The notes under the pieces were generated by a model, which saw nothing but the letters and a program-made list of their open reading frames with translations, made no database searches and was not told the DNA's origin. From Pelobacter sp. (GTDB lineage: Bacteria; Desulfobacterota; Desulfuromonadia; Geobacterales; Pseudopelobacteraceae), in assembly GCA_030824515.1 (NCBI GenBank), contig JAVBXN010000021.1, positions 1 to 64,000 on the forward strand: a stretch of DNA of 64,000 nt. Direction: 5' to 3'. Of this stretch, positions 36,209-43,760 are shown piece by piece (positions within the stretch are counted from its first letter, which is position 1; each line of letters opens with the position of its first letter). The position numbers and the translations under genes were made by a program.

Positions 36209-37512
36209 GATTGTTGATTGTGATTGCCGTTCTCGGGTTGACGCTGCTGCCCCCTTGCCGGAGCGAGGCGCGCACGCTGACCCTGGAGCAGGCCCTGTCG
36301 CTGGCGATGGAGAAAAACCGTGATATCGAGAAGGCCCGTGAATACGCCAAGTACGTCCAGGGCAAATACGTGGAGGAGCGCTCGGCGGCGCTACCGCAAA
36401 TATCCCTGAACGGTTCGGCCGGGATTTCCCAGGATCAAAGCCAGCAAGCGCTGATGGGCATCGCCCCGCGCCAGTACAACGGCCTGATCGATCTGACTCT
36501 TTCCCAGCCGCTCTACACCTGGGGCAAGATCAACGCCGCGATCAGGGCTGCCGAGTACGGCCTTAAAACCGCCGACCAGCAGCTGCGGCTGTATCGCCAG
36601 GCCGCCTATCGGGACGTTTCGGCCGGCTATTACGACATCCTGCTGGCGCGCGAACTGCACGCCCTGGCTTTGGAAAATCAATCCCAGAAAGTCCGCCATC
36701 TGGACGAAGCCAGGCGCAAATACGCGGCCGGTGTGGCCACCGACTATGACGTGCTGGCGGCCGAAGTCGCGACGGAGAACGCCCGCCCCGAAGTCATCCG
36801 CAGCGAGAACGCCGTCCGCATCGCGCGCGAACGGCTGCGTTTCCTGTTAGCGCTGGGACCGGAAGAGGTGGATGTGGCCGGTTCCCTGGAGATGCCATCG
36901 GCTGATCGACCGGCGCCCGAAACCTACGAGCAGGCCCTGCTCTCCGCCGGCAGTCAGCGTCCGGAGCTGTCGGACCTGAGACTGCGAATCGGTGTCTATG
37001 AAGAACTGGTAACCATCGCCAACGCCGAGAACAAACCACGACTGGACCTGAAGGGGGGTGGCGGCTGGCACTGGACCAGCCTGGATGAACCGGGTTCGAA
37101 ACGGGTTGCCGACGGCCCCGCCTGGAGCGTGGGGGTCTATTTGACCTTCCCCTTCTTTGACGGCTTCAGGAGCAGCGGAAAAGTTACCCAGGCCAGGAGC
37201 GATCTGCGCACCAGGCAGATCGAAGAAACCAAACTGCTGGATTCGATCGCACTGGAAGTGCGCGAGGCCGCTTACGCACTGCGTGAGTCCGCCGAAATCT
37301 ACGAAGCGGTCTCCGGAACGGTCCGGCAGGCGGAACGGCTTGTGCAGATGGCGGAAAAAGGGTATGAGTATGGTGTCAAGATCCGGCTGGAGGTTGAGGA
37401 TGCCCAGTTGAACCTGCTCCAGGCCAGGAGCAATCTGGCCCGGGCGCAGCGCGACTACCGCGTGGCGCGGGTCAACTACGAATGGGCATCGGGAGTGGCG
37501 GGCGAGCAGTGA
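36205..37512 (+). CDS. TolC-family outer-membrane efflux channel
   Basis: 435 aa from ATG at 36205 (behind AAGGAGAA; overlaps the pabBC stop). A signal peptide spans about residues 1-22. Two OEP repeats follow, starting LTLEQALSLAMEKNRDI and about 200 residues later. Forms the outer-membrane exit duct for the adaptor/permease pair in the same operon. A longer in-frame reading back to 36082 lies inside pabBC and is rejected. Confidence 0.93.
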   Translation: MRLLIVIAVLGLTLLPPCRSEARTLTLEQALSLAMEKNRDIEKAREYAKYVQGKYVEERSAALPQISLNGSAGISQDQSQQALMGIAPRQYNGLIDLTLSQPLYTWGKINAAIRAAEYGLKTADQQLRLYRQAAYRDVSAGYYDILLARELHALALENQSQKVRHLDEARRKYAAGVATDYDVLAAEVATENARPEVIRSENAVRIARERLRFLLALGPEEVDVAGSLEMPSADRPAPETYEQALLSAGSQRPELSDLRLRIGVYEELVTIANAENKPRLDLKGGGGWHWTSLDEPGSKRVADGPAWSVGVYLTFPFFDGFRSSGKVTQARSDLRTRQIEETKLLDSIALEVREAAYALRESAEIYEAVSGTVRQAERLVQMAEKGYEYGVKIRLEVEDAQLNLLQARSNLARAQRDYRVARVNYEWASGVAGEQ

Positions 37513-37555
37513 ATCAAAGCACCTTCCCGTTCAGCGGGGTCAGGAAAGAAAAAAT

Positions 37556-38335
37556 ATGATTGCAACACCGCTGGAATTCATCGGCAACAGGTTAATATAC
37601 GGTCTGCGGATCATCGGCGAAGTGCTGACGCTGCTGTGGCGCACAATCGTCTCCTTTCGCGAGATCCCCCGCAACCTGCCGGCGATCTTTACCCAGGCCG
37701 CGATTATCGGCTATGAAACGGTGCCGGTGGCCTCGGTGATGGCCTTCTTCGTCGGCATGGTGCTGGCGCTGCAGACCGGCATTGAACTGGCCAAATACGG
37801 CACGCAGGATATCATCGGCAGTGTCGTCGGTTTTTCGATGGTGCGGGAGCTGGGACCGGTGATGACCAGCTTCCTGGTGGCCGGACGCGCCGGCAGCGCC
37901 ATGGCGGCCGAAATCGGCGTGATGAAGGTGTACGAGGAGATCGACGCGCTCAAGACCCTGGACATCGATCCGGTGCGCTACCTGGCCATGCCGCGCCTGA
38001 TCGCCGGACTGATCTGCGTCCCGATCCTGACGGTTTACGCCGACTGTGTCGGCATCGCCGGCGGCGCCATCATCAGCCACCTGCACCCGCGCCTGTTCAT
38101 ATCCTACGGCACCTACGTCGATTCGCTGCGTATTGCGCTCAAGCCGGCCGAGATCGTGATCGGCCTGACCAAGTCCTTCGTCTTCGGCGGCATAATCTCG
38201 CTGATCTCCTGCTACGTCGGCTTCAACACCTCCGGCGGAGCAAGGGGCATCGGCATCTCCACCACCCGCTCGGTGGTGCTGTCATTCATGCTGATCCTGA
38301 TCGCCGATTATTTTCTGACCAGATTACTGATGTGA
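37556..38335 (+). CDS. mlaE: MlaE/YrbE-type ABC transporter permease
   Basis: 259 aa with about five transmembrane helices. The family motif region reads FFVGMVLALQTG, then GRAGSAMAAEIGVMKVYEEIDALKTL, which contains the EIGxMKVxEEIDAL signature. The permease works with an MlaF ATPase and an MlaD MCE protein in lipid transport between membranes. Neither follows here: the next genes are a toxin-antitoxin pair on the opposite strand. The gene is therefore orphaned, probably at an island boundary. Confidence 0.93.
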   Translation: MIATPLEFIGNRLIYGLRIIGEVLTLLWRTIVSFREIPRNLPAIFTQAAIIGYETVPVASVMAFFVGMVLALQTGIELAKYGTQDIIGSVVGFSMVRELGPVMTSFLVAGRAGSAMAAEIGVMKVYEEIDALKTLDIDPVRYLAMPRLIAGLICVPILTVYADCVGIAGGAIISHLHPRLFISYGTYVDSLRIALKPAEIVIGLTKSFVFGGIISLISCYVGFNTSGGARGIGISTTRSVVLSFMLILIADYFLTRLLM

Positions 38336-38385
38336 CAAACATGCCGGCAACGACTTGAGAGGCAACCGTTTTCAGAATACAATTC

Positions 38386-38748
38386 TTATTTCGTCATAGA
38401 TGGCACAGTGCCATACGTAGCTTCTATCGGCTCCTTAACCACCCATAATGCCGGATTCTGGTCTGAAAATCCTGCTTCCCTGCAGTGCTTGACGGCGATA
38501 ATGAAAAGAGTATCGCCCTGGATGCGATAACGGATCACATATCCCGAAGCGCCAAAAGGGACAAAAATATCGTGGTAATCCGGCAGCTCTTCCACCGGCT
38601 TTCCCATACAGGGATTTGATGCGACCGGCGCAACGGCATTTCTGATAAGCCGGACTGCCCGTTGTGCCGCTTCGATATTATGCGGCTGGATAAAATCCTT
38701 CAGGCGCTGAAGGTCAAGGATCGCGGATTCAAGCCACTCTATCCGCAT
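38386..38748 (-). CDS. ParE/RelE-superfamily toxin
   Basis: 120 aa. The first 95 residues fit the RelE/ParE fold: an N-terminal WLESAILDLQRLKDFI helix, GKPVEELPDYHDIFVPFG, and YVIRYRIQGDTLFIIAVKHCRE. A C-terminal tail of about 25 residues is longer than usual. Toxins of this family cleave ribosome-bound mRNA or poison gyrase. It overlaps the upstream antitoxin gene by 10 bp, the normal arrangement. Confidence 0.85.
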   Translation of the reverse strand: MRIEWLESAILDLQRLKDFIQPHNIEAAQRAVRLIRNAVAPVASNPCMGKPVEELPDYHDIFVPFGASGYVIRYRIQGDTLFIIAVKHCREAGFSDQNPALWVVKEPIEATYGTVPSMTK

Positions 38749-39023
38749 TTTGGAGCCTCAAGCTCGTTTTCGGTACCCCATGATTCGAGCCACTGCATGA
38801 CGGCATCATGCGGAACCGATTTGCCGGTATGGCAGTAATCTTCCCATCGTGCCACCGACTCCTGTTTAAACTGTTCCGCAGCCTCTTCCCGATCCAGATA
38901 CTGGGTAATTGCCTCTTTAGCAAGCCAATGAGCTGAACGTTTTTTTGCCGCACCCAGTTGCTGCAGGCGATCCCTGTCTTGCTGAGGCAGCTTGATTGCC
39001 ATGGGTTTTACCTGCGTCTGCAT
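38739..39023 (-). CDS. Ribbon-helix-helix antitoxin
   Basis: 94 aa. Residues about 8-48 match an RHH DNA-binding domain (MAIKLPQQDRDRLQQL ... SAHWLAKEAITQYLDR). The C-terminal half is the likely toxin-binding tail. RHH antitoxins repress their own promoter. It precedes and overlaps the ParE-like toxin gene. Confidence 0.85.
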   Translation of the reverse strand: MQTQVKPMAIKLPQQDRDRLQQLGAAKKRSAHWLAKEAITQYLDREEAAEQFKQESVARWEDYCHTGKSVPHDAVMQWLESWGTENELEAPKCG

Positions 39024-39243
39024 AGATCACCTCCAGGTAGTGCTTGGTATTCAAGAGTATTACTTTGCCGGCTCATTATGTCAAGGGACGAATGGATAAT
39101 CAAATGATGCAATTTTTGAAATAATATTAACAGCATCAGATTCCGTCGCTTTCATGCGGGGTGGACAGAGGATGACCACTTTCCACGGGATGAGGCGGAC
39201 TGTGAAAAAATGAGGTTGTTTAAGACGTTTTGGGGGAGTCAGC

Positions 39244-39303
39244 GGGTCATGTTTGACATTTAAACATTCGGCTCTTGCAATCTTCAAATGTCAAACATGA
39301 CCC
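39244..39303. repeat. Perfect 18-bp inverted repeat (long hairpin)
   Basis: Arms GGGTCATGTTTGACATTT (39244-39261) and its exact complement (39286-39303) are separated by 24 nt. Two direct CTGTAGGTTCCC units follow at 39303-39327. The right arm contains the end of the truncated lipoprotein ORF. No T-tract follows, so it is more likely a mobile REP-like palindrome than a terminator. The surrounding 39024-39283 stretch has no credible gene. Confidence 0.8.
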
Positions 39304-39490
39304 TGTAGGTTCCCCTGTAGGTTCCCCCCCTCATCAGCTTTTTCAGAAATTCGGGGCGTTCAACTTTTGGCTGGCCGTACATTGGAATGTTGTCAATTCT
39401 CGTCCCATGGTTTGTTGCACAACCACTCGATAGCAACATCAAACTTATCAGACACCCCGCCAAGTAATTTATCCACTTATTCATTCTCAT
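39284..39490 (-). pseudogene. Truncated lipoprotein gene (N-terminal fragment)
   Basis: 68 codons. A lipoprotein signal with lipobox LSSGC is followed by NIPMYGQPKVERPEFLKK, which I recognise as the start of a larger family of exported TPR-type lipoproteins. After KKL the frame runs into the CTGTAGGTTCCC repeats and ends inside the palindrome arm, so the rest of the gene is lost. Starts at 39490 or 39484. The group II intron 3' end lies about 20 bp upstream of the start. Confidence 0.55.
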
Positions 39491-39510
39491 CTCCGTGCTT
39501 TGCTACCGGG

Positions 39511-39700
39511 TAGGTCAGGGGCCTCTCGACCCCTTTCCCCCCTCAGAACCGTACGTGACAGTTTCCCGTCATACGGCTCAAGCACTCCAAAGTCATCTCC
39601 CTCTCGGGATACCCGCCCGCTGCTTTCACAACGGACTTTACGATACCGGCCAGCAGTCTTCACCCATAGGCGGAGGGCGCACCAGCATGTCTTTCGACTG
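39511..39700 (-). mobile_element. Group II intron remnant (3' part with domains V and VI)
   Basis: On the minus strand a 34-nt domain V hairpin lies at 39579-39546. It starts GAGCCGTATGAC, has a GAAA tetraloop, closes with GTACGGTTC, and keeps the catalytic AGC triad. A domain VI-like GGGGTC-gaga-GGCCCC hairpin and a CTACCC 3' end follow. About 120 nt of domain IV-like sequence lies upstream. No reverse-transcriptase ORF or 5' domains are present: upstream sequence switches abruptly to the transposase-associated repeats at about 39700. Confidence 0.75.
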
Positions 39701-39820
39701 TGTGTTCTGGGGACACCTTTGTGTTCTGGGGACACCTCTTTGTGTTCTGGGGACACCTTACTTAATTCAGTTTTCCCTTTTGTTCTGGGGACACCTTACT
39801 TAATTCAGTTTTCCCTTTGG
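39701..39820 (+). repeat. Left array of the transposase-flanking repeat (four copies, two full)
   Basis: The core TGTTCTGGGGACACCT occurs at about 39703, 39723, 39743 and 39781. The last two copies continue into TACTTAATTCAGTTTTCCC. The RAYT stop codon at 39800 lies in the last copy. Confidence 0.85.
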
Positions 39821-40459
39821 CCCTGGTTTTTCAGGTTTTAAGGTACGATTTAGGTCTGCCTCCAAACTTTCAACAAACTCTTCAGACCCAAGCGGTCTTC
39901 CACTACGCTCATGCTTCCTAATATCGTTCAGCAGTTCTTCATTTGCCCCGGCAAGAAATGTTTTCCAGTCGCCCACCATCTCAAGAAGCGGCGACACCTT
40001 GACAAGCCCATCATCCTTTCCCGCCAAATGTGCCTGTGCACTGCTCCATGGCCATTCAGCTACATCTGTTGCAAGATTGGCCCGCACTGGATTCATCTCA
40101 ACATAAAGAGCAGCGGCGAGAAGATAATTCTCATCCATAGGGAACGAAGCAAATCGCCCTTGCCAGAGATGCCCTCTCCAATTCTCGCGGAAGTTGATCA
40201 TACGGCTGTAGCGCCTGTGAGCTTCACCGATTCCCCGGCGCAAACCATCCTCGGATTCCGGCACAGCTATTAGGTGGACATGGTTCGGCATAAGGCAGTA
40301 AGCCCAAATTTCCACGCTGCACTTCTGGCACCATTCGGACATCAAGGCAATGTAAGCCTGATAGTCTTCATCCTTAAAGAAAGTCGGCAACCTTCTATTG
40401 CCCCGTTGCGTAACATGGTGGGGAATACCGGCAGCTATAACACGTGCGATTCGAGCCAT
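39800..40459 (-). CDS. REP-associated tyrosine transposase (RAYT, IS200-like Y1)
   Basis: 219 aa. Starts MARIARVIAAGIPHHVTQRG. The HUH metal motif is His60-Val-His62 in MPNHVHL; the catalytic tyrosine is Tyr119 in ALYVEMNPVRANL. RAYTs are single-domain relatives of IS200/IS605 TnpA that cut single-stranded REP sequences. Here arrays of one repeat flank the gene in inverted orientation. It appears intact; the last codons overlap the left repeat array. Confidence 0.92.
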   Translation of the reverse strand: MARIARVIAAGIPHHVTQRGNRRLPTFFKDEDYQAYIALMSEWCQKCSVEIWAYCLMPNHVHLIAVPESEDGLRRGIGEAHRRYSRMINFRENWRGHLWQGRFASFPMDENYLLAAALYVEMNPVRANLATDVAEWPWSSAQAHLAGKDDGLVKVSPLLEMVGDWKTFLAGANEELLNDIRKHERSGRPLGSEEFVESLEADLNRTLKPEKPGPKGKLN

Positions 40460-40492
40460 GCGAGAAAATTAACGCTTTCTACTTCAGGAGCC

Positions 40493-40566
40493 AATGTGAA
40501 TTAAGTAAGGTGTCCCCAGAATTCCCGGCAATGTGAATTAAGTAAGGTGTCCCCAGAATTCCCGGC
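40493..40566 (-). repeat. Right array of the transposase-flanking repeat (two 37-bp tandem copies)
   Basis: AATGTGAATTAAGTAAGG followed by TGTCCCCAGAATTCCCGGC occurs twice, back to back (about 40493-40529 and 40530-40566). It is the inverse orientation of the left array (AGGTGTCCCCAGA versus TCTGGGGACACCT). Confidence 0.88.
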
Positions 40567-40722
40567 AAAGATAGGCAAAAAGGGTCGTAATGACGAATTT
40601 TGTAATGATAAGCATAAACACTCCGCTTTTCTCCGGCTGTCCGTGCTAAAGCTGATGTCAGCGGCGTCTTTGGTTCCGCAACTTCCAGCCGGTTCCTCTC
40701 TTGGTTCTGCCGCTTTTCCAAA

Positions 40723-40917
40723 CTACTCCACCAGTTTACTTTCTCCGGCGAAATGCTTGCGACACGGGGTGTTTCCTGGCTTTGTGGGTTTTGATAGATT
40801 TTTCAACTCTTCCTTGCCGCTCCACCAGTTTACTTCTCCGGTGACAAACGCGGAGCCAGCAAGTTCCTCTTCATTTACGCCGTCAGTGCCGTCACACTCC
40901 TCGGTTTGCTTTTTCAT
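40723..40917 (-). CDS. Possible fifth integron cassette ORF, hypothetical
   Basis: 64 aa, hydrophilic, with no recognised domain. The ATG at 40917 lies only 7 nt after the R' box of attC A, the spacing seen in cassettes. No clear ribosome site and no closing attC are visible; instead the transposase repeats begin at 40566. Two imperfect CCACCAGTTTACTT repeats (about 40729 and 40820) lie inside. May be a truncated cassette or non-coding. Confidence 0.3.
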   Translation of the reverse strand: MKKQTEECDGTDGVNEEELAGSAFVTGEVNWWSGKEELKNLSKPTKPGNTPCRKHFAGESKLVE

Positions 40918-40923
40918 TTAGTC

Positions 40924-40994
40924 GGCCAACGTGATAAGGCACACCGGCTCGGCGGGGGCTTTTCCCCGCTGACCGGTGCTGCCGTTTGTTGAAT
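40924..40994 (-). other. attC site A
   Basis: 71 bp bounded by GGCCAAC and GTTGAAT; on the minus strand R'' is ATTCAAC (perfect RYYYAAC) and R' is GTTGGCC (one mismatch to GTTRRRY). The interior folds as an imperfect hairpin: GGCACACCGG...CGGGG with CCCCG...CCGGTGCTGCC. Confidence 0.72.
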
Positions 40995-41098
40995 ATTCGG
41001 TGTTCTCGTCGTTGGTTTATCTTGTCTTGTCAAATGCGTCTGACCTTGAAGGCTCTACTCCGACCTGGTTGGAAAGTGTTCTAATTTACAGTTTTCGT

Positions 41099-41671
41099 TC
41101 ATTTTTCGACATAAACCCAATTTCCTTCTACACGCCCTTCATAGTTATGTTCCCAAGCTTTAGGGTTTATACTTAGTGTCGATTTTTTCGTATACTTTCC
41201 GTCCTTCATTCCTCCAGAACTACATTGAATAATTTGTTTAAATTCAAGTGATATTTCTACTTCAATCGGTTTACTCCATTTGTTATTCATGGAATTCATA
41301 TTAATTCCGCAAACTATTTCGTCTACCGCTTTGATATGACGTGAAAATGAATAGGACACGACATTATTTTGAGTTTTAATCAAAGCGCCCCCGGTATCTG
41401 TACGATCAATTCCGCTCCAGATATAACCATAAACTTTCCCAATATTTACTTCTTTTGGAAATGTGGCAGTAATAAATATATTGGACAACTCGGCGCCAGA
41501 TGTAGCGTCTACGTGAATTGATACCCCGTATATTTTGGATTTATCCGAATTATCAAATTTAAAGTATGTCTTGCTGCCAAACATCGGCATTCTGCAAGTG
41601 TCATCATCATAGGGAATGCAGGATACTAGAGAAAATATTGAAACAAGAATGAGAACTCTAAGCAATGCCAT
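41099..41671 (-). CDS. Cassette 4: lipoprotein of unknown function
   Basis: 190 aa. The lipobox LVSC places the lipid on Cys18. The mature part is beta-rich and polar with several cysteines (CRMPMFG, IVCGINM, IIQCSSGG). No family recognised. GGAG lies 7 nt before the ATG. AT-rich compared with the chromosome, ends about 105 bp before attC A, and fits the common pattern of exported proteins carried in cassettes. Confidence 0.65.
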   Translation of the reverse strand: MALLRVLILVSIFSLVSCIPYDDDTCRMPMFGSKTYFKFDNSDKSKIYGVSIHVDATSGAELSNIFITATFPKEVNIGKVYGYIWSGIDRTDTGGALIKTQNNVVSYSFSRHIKAVDEIVCGINMNSMNNKWSKPIEVEISLEFKQIIQCSSGGMKDGKYTKKSTLSINPKAWEHNYEGRVEGNWVYVEK

Positions 41672-41720
41672 GAAGCACTCCAGTAGAATGTGAGAAATTT
41701 GTTTGTATTTTTTTATTCGT

Positions 41721-41777
41721 GTTCAACGGGGTGAGCCTTCACCTGCCGGGTTTTAGGGCAGGTGCAAGGCGTTGGTT
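41721..41777 (-). other. attC site B
   Basis: 57 bp from GTTCAAC to GTTGGTT; minus-strand R' GTTGAAC is perfect and R'' AACCAAC has one mismatch. The stem GCCTTCACCTGCC / GGGCAGGTGCAAGGC is nearly perfect around a short loop. The 41778-41880 stretch beside it is the untranslated tail of cassette 3. Confidence 0.75.
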
Positions 41778-41880
41778 GTACGCTGTCTGTTCATTTTCAC
41801 CAGAACCAGAAAAGAATGAGTCCTGCCGCTTGTGGGAATTGTCATCTGGTCATTCTTTACGAAGTTTTTCTTGTTGGGGC

Positions 41881-42801
41881 TTACTTGGACAGTGTCTTTT
41901 TAGCATGGTCGATAAATGTTACGGGGCTCGTTTCAACAAGGCGTCTCAAATCGCACCTTCGCTGATGAACCTGCATCGCGAGACCGGCGACCTCGATGGT
42001 GGTGCCTACCAAAGCGCTAATTGCTGCTGTCAATGGCTGCCCAGCTATGGCTGAGATGAAAGACCCTCCAAGGGCGGTAGGCATGACCTTTGAGTTGAGG
42101 AGTGTAGTCAGGAGTCCATGAGTCGTTTTGAAACCCCATTCCTTAACAGCCTGGCGATACTCGCTCAGTCGAACGTGGATGTCGTCCTCGATAAATGTGC
42201 GTGACTTGCCCGAGTAGTTTTGAAATGCAAACATCCGAAATCGGCGTAGGCGTTCTCGTGCCTCGTCGCATTTTCGGAATTCCAATATGTGCTCCCAACT
42301 CACTCCATTTGTGTCGATTAGTTCCAGTTGTTTGATTGTGACCATGGCATCCCCGCTTGAAGATTCATCCGAGATCGCAAAACTCGCCATGTCACAAGGC
42401 ACTGAGCCGAGACCAAAGTCAGAGATCAGAGACCCTAGTCCATGCTCCATTTCCTTCTCAAGGCCTGTATAGCGTTCATCTGTCACTCCTGCAATTCCTG
42501 ACTCTAATTCGTAGTGGCGCTGCATCAATTTGACCGTCCAGTAGAGCGACACCTCGTTTACGTCGGCCAATCTTCGCTTGAACTGCGCGTTGTCTTTCAG
42601 TCGAGGAGGCAGAAGCTGCTCTCTCAAATCAAGTGGCCACAAATTCTGAATATTGCGGAAGGGGTCGTCACAGAAGAGACGCTCTGGCCCTATGGTCAGA
42701 ATCAGTTCAAATCCGAGGTTTGCAGGGATGACCGTATCAAAGTATATGGCCGACTCCTTGAGCCCCACGAGTGAGATGGCCGATGTCGAGTAATTTGTCA
42801 T
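41881..42801 (-). CDS. Cassette 3: hypothetical protein
   Basis: 306 aa from ATG at 42801, preceded by GGAGAG and lying 11 nt after the R' box of attC C. An upstream in-frame start at 42888 lies inside attC C and is rejected. The protein is mostly hydrophilic and helical, with a hydrophobic stretch around 245-275 (ISAIAGQPLTAAISALVG). No family recognised. It is large for a cassette gene. Confidence 0.65.
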   Translation of the reverse strand: MTNYSTSAISLVGLKESAIYFDTVIPANLGFELILTIGPERLFCDDPFRNIQNLWPLDLREQLLPPRLKDNAQFKRRLADVNEVSLYWTVKLMQRHYELESGIAGVTDERYTGLEKEMEHGLGSLISDFGLGSVPCDMASFAISDESSSGDAMVTIKQLELIDTNGVSWEHILEFRKCDEARERLRRFRMFAFQNYSGKSRTFIEDDIHVRLSEYRQAVKEWGFKTTHGLLTTLLNSKVMPTALGGSFISAIAGQPLTAAISALVGTTIEVAGLAMQVHQRRCDLRRLVETSPVTFIDHAKKTLSK

Positions 42802-42811
42802 ACGCTCTCCA

Positions 42812-42886
42812 GTACAACAGGGTGCCCGGTTCACCCGCTTCGCCCGGTTTTTCAGGGCGGGGCGGCGTGCAACCGGCTGGTTGAGC
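42812..42886 (-). other. attC site C
   Basis: 75 bp from GTACAAC to GTTGAGC; minus-strand R'' GCTCAAC is perfect and R' GTTGTAC has one mismatch. Interior arms GCCCGGTT...CGCCC and GGGCG...CAACCGGC form an imperfect hairpin. Confidence 0.72.
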
Positions 42887-42928
42887 ATTCTTACTCACAG
42901 TTGTTGGAGCTTGGACATTTCTTTCGGG

Positions 42929-43219
42929 TCAATTTGATTGCAAAATACTTCTGGTTTGAAAGCAGTCGAAACAGACGAAAACGTAGATCATGCCACAGTC
43001 AGCGAGAATGACTCGGTCTCCAATCGAATCCAGCTGGCCATAAAATGTCATCTCTTTTCCGCATGAGCACTTCGGTGTATCCGGCTCTTGTATCCAGTCT
43101 GGTTTTCCTCCGATTTTGTTTCTATTTCCGATTTCTTCACCGGCCCACTCAAAACCAATAACCTTTTCTGCTTCCTCAGTTCGTGGACTTAGATTTAACT
43201 GAATCTCTGGGATTATCAT
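42929..43219 (-). CDS. Cassette 2: small zinc-ribbon-like protein, DUF1963/YwqG-like tail
   Basis: 96 aa. The pattern GGKPDWIQEP, CSCGKEMTFYGQLDSIGD, then DCGMIYVFVCFDC resembles the C-terminal part of DUF1963 (YwqG-like) proteins. The two Cys pairs could bind zinc. GAGG precedes the ATG, which lies 28 nt after the R' box of attC D. The family link is from pattern memory, not a search. Confidence 0.6.
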   Translation of the reverse strand: MIIPEIQLNLSPRTEEAEKVIGFEWAGEEIGNRNKIGGKPDWIQEPDTPKCSCGKEMTFYGQLDSIGDRVILADCGMIYVFVCFDCFQTRSILQSN

Positions 43220-43246
43220 TCATTGCCTCTATTCGTTTCTTTCATT

Positions 43247-43309
43247 GCTCAACGGGGTGCGCCCTTGACCGGCGGCGTCAGCCGTCCGCGTCCGAGGGCC
43301 TGGTTGAAT
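43247..43309 (-). other. attC site D
   Basis: 63 bp from GCTCAAC to GTTGAAT; both boxes match RYYYAAC/GTTRRRY perfectly on either strand. The interior GCGCCCTTGACCGGCGG pairs imperfectly with CCGTCCGCG...GAGGGC. Confidence 0.78.
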
Positions 43310-43333
43310 CTCGCCATCAGCTGTCCTGAAGCT

Positions 43334-43744
43334 TCAGATATACTGGCTCCACAGAAACTTGCCTCTTGTTTTGCCAAACCCAAAGCAGTTTATTATGGCG
43401 AACGACCCTGTCAGATTTAAAATTTCAACTGCAACAAATGTTTCAACAACGTACATTCGATAAAGTATTAGCCCAACAACTGAAGCTGCGGCAAACGAAT
43501 ATGTTGTGAATCTTCTTGCCTTTAAATATCTATTGGGTCCGCTATAGACCCCGCATATATTGGCAATTCCTCTAAAACTTGAAAGCACGAAAATATTGAA
43601 TGTCATGAAAAACAACGACAGCGCAGAAATTGCGGATATTGAGTAGCCTAATAACGCAGCTACTCCATTTATTGAATGAATGAAAAACCCTATGATTGCT
43701 AGGATGGTAATAACAATACATACCTCAACGCTTTTTATATTCAC
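43334..43744 (-). CDS. Cassette 1: small membrane protein
   Basis: 136 aa, GTG start at 43744 behind AAAGGAAGAG and 17 nt after the lone core GTTGAAT. Four hydrophobic segments (about 5-25, 28-55, 78-97, 103-120) suggest a polytopic inner-membrane protein. No family recognised. Ends 24 bp before attC D. Confidence 0.6.
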   Translation of the reverse strand: MNIKSVEVCIVITILAIIGFFIHSINGVAALLGYSISAISALSLFFMTFNIFVLSSFRGIANICGVYSGPNRYLKARRFTTYSFAAASVVGLILYRMYVVETFVAVEILNLTGSFAIINCFGFGKTRGKFLWSQYI

Positions 43745-43760
43745 GTCTCTTCCTTTAATG

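Noticed and set aside
39081-39287. 68-codon minus-strand frame
   Set aside because: It starts inside the palindrome and has no ribosome site or protein-like composition.
39487-39756. 89-codon minus-strand frame
   Set aside because: It is the translation of the group II intron 3' structure (YDGKLSRTVLRG is what domain V encodes), not a real gene.
41719-42054. Plus-strand 111-codon frame over attC B
   Set aside because: It begins in the attC site and overlaps a better supported minus-strand cassette ORF.
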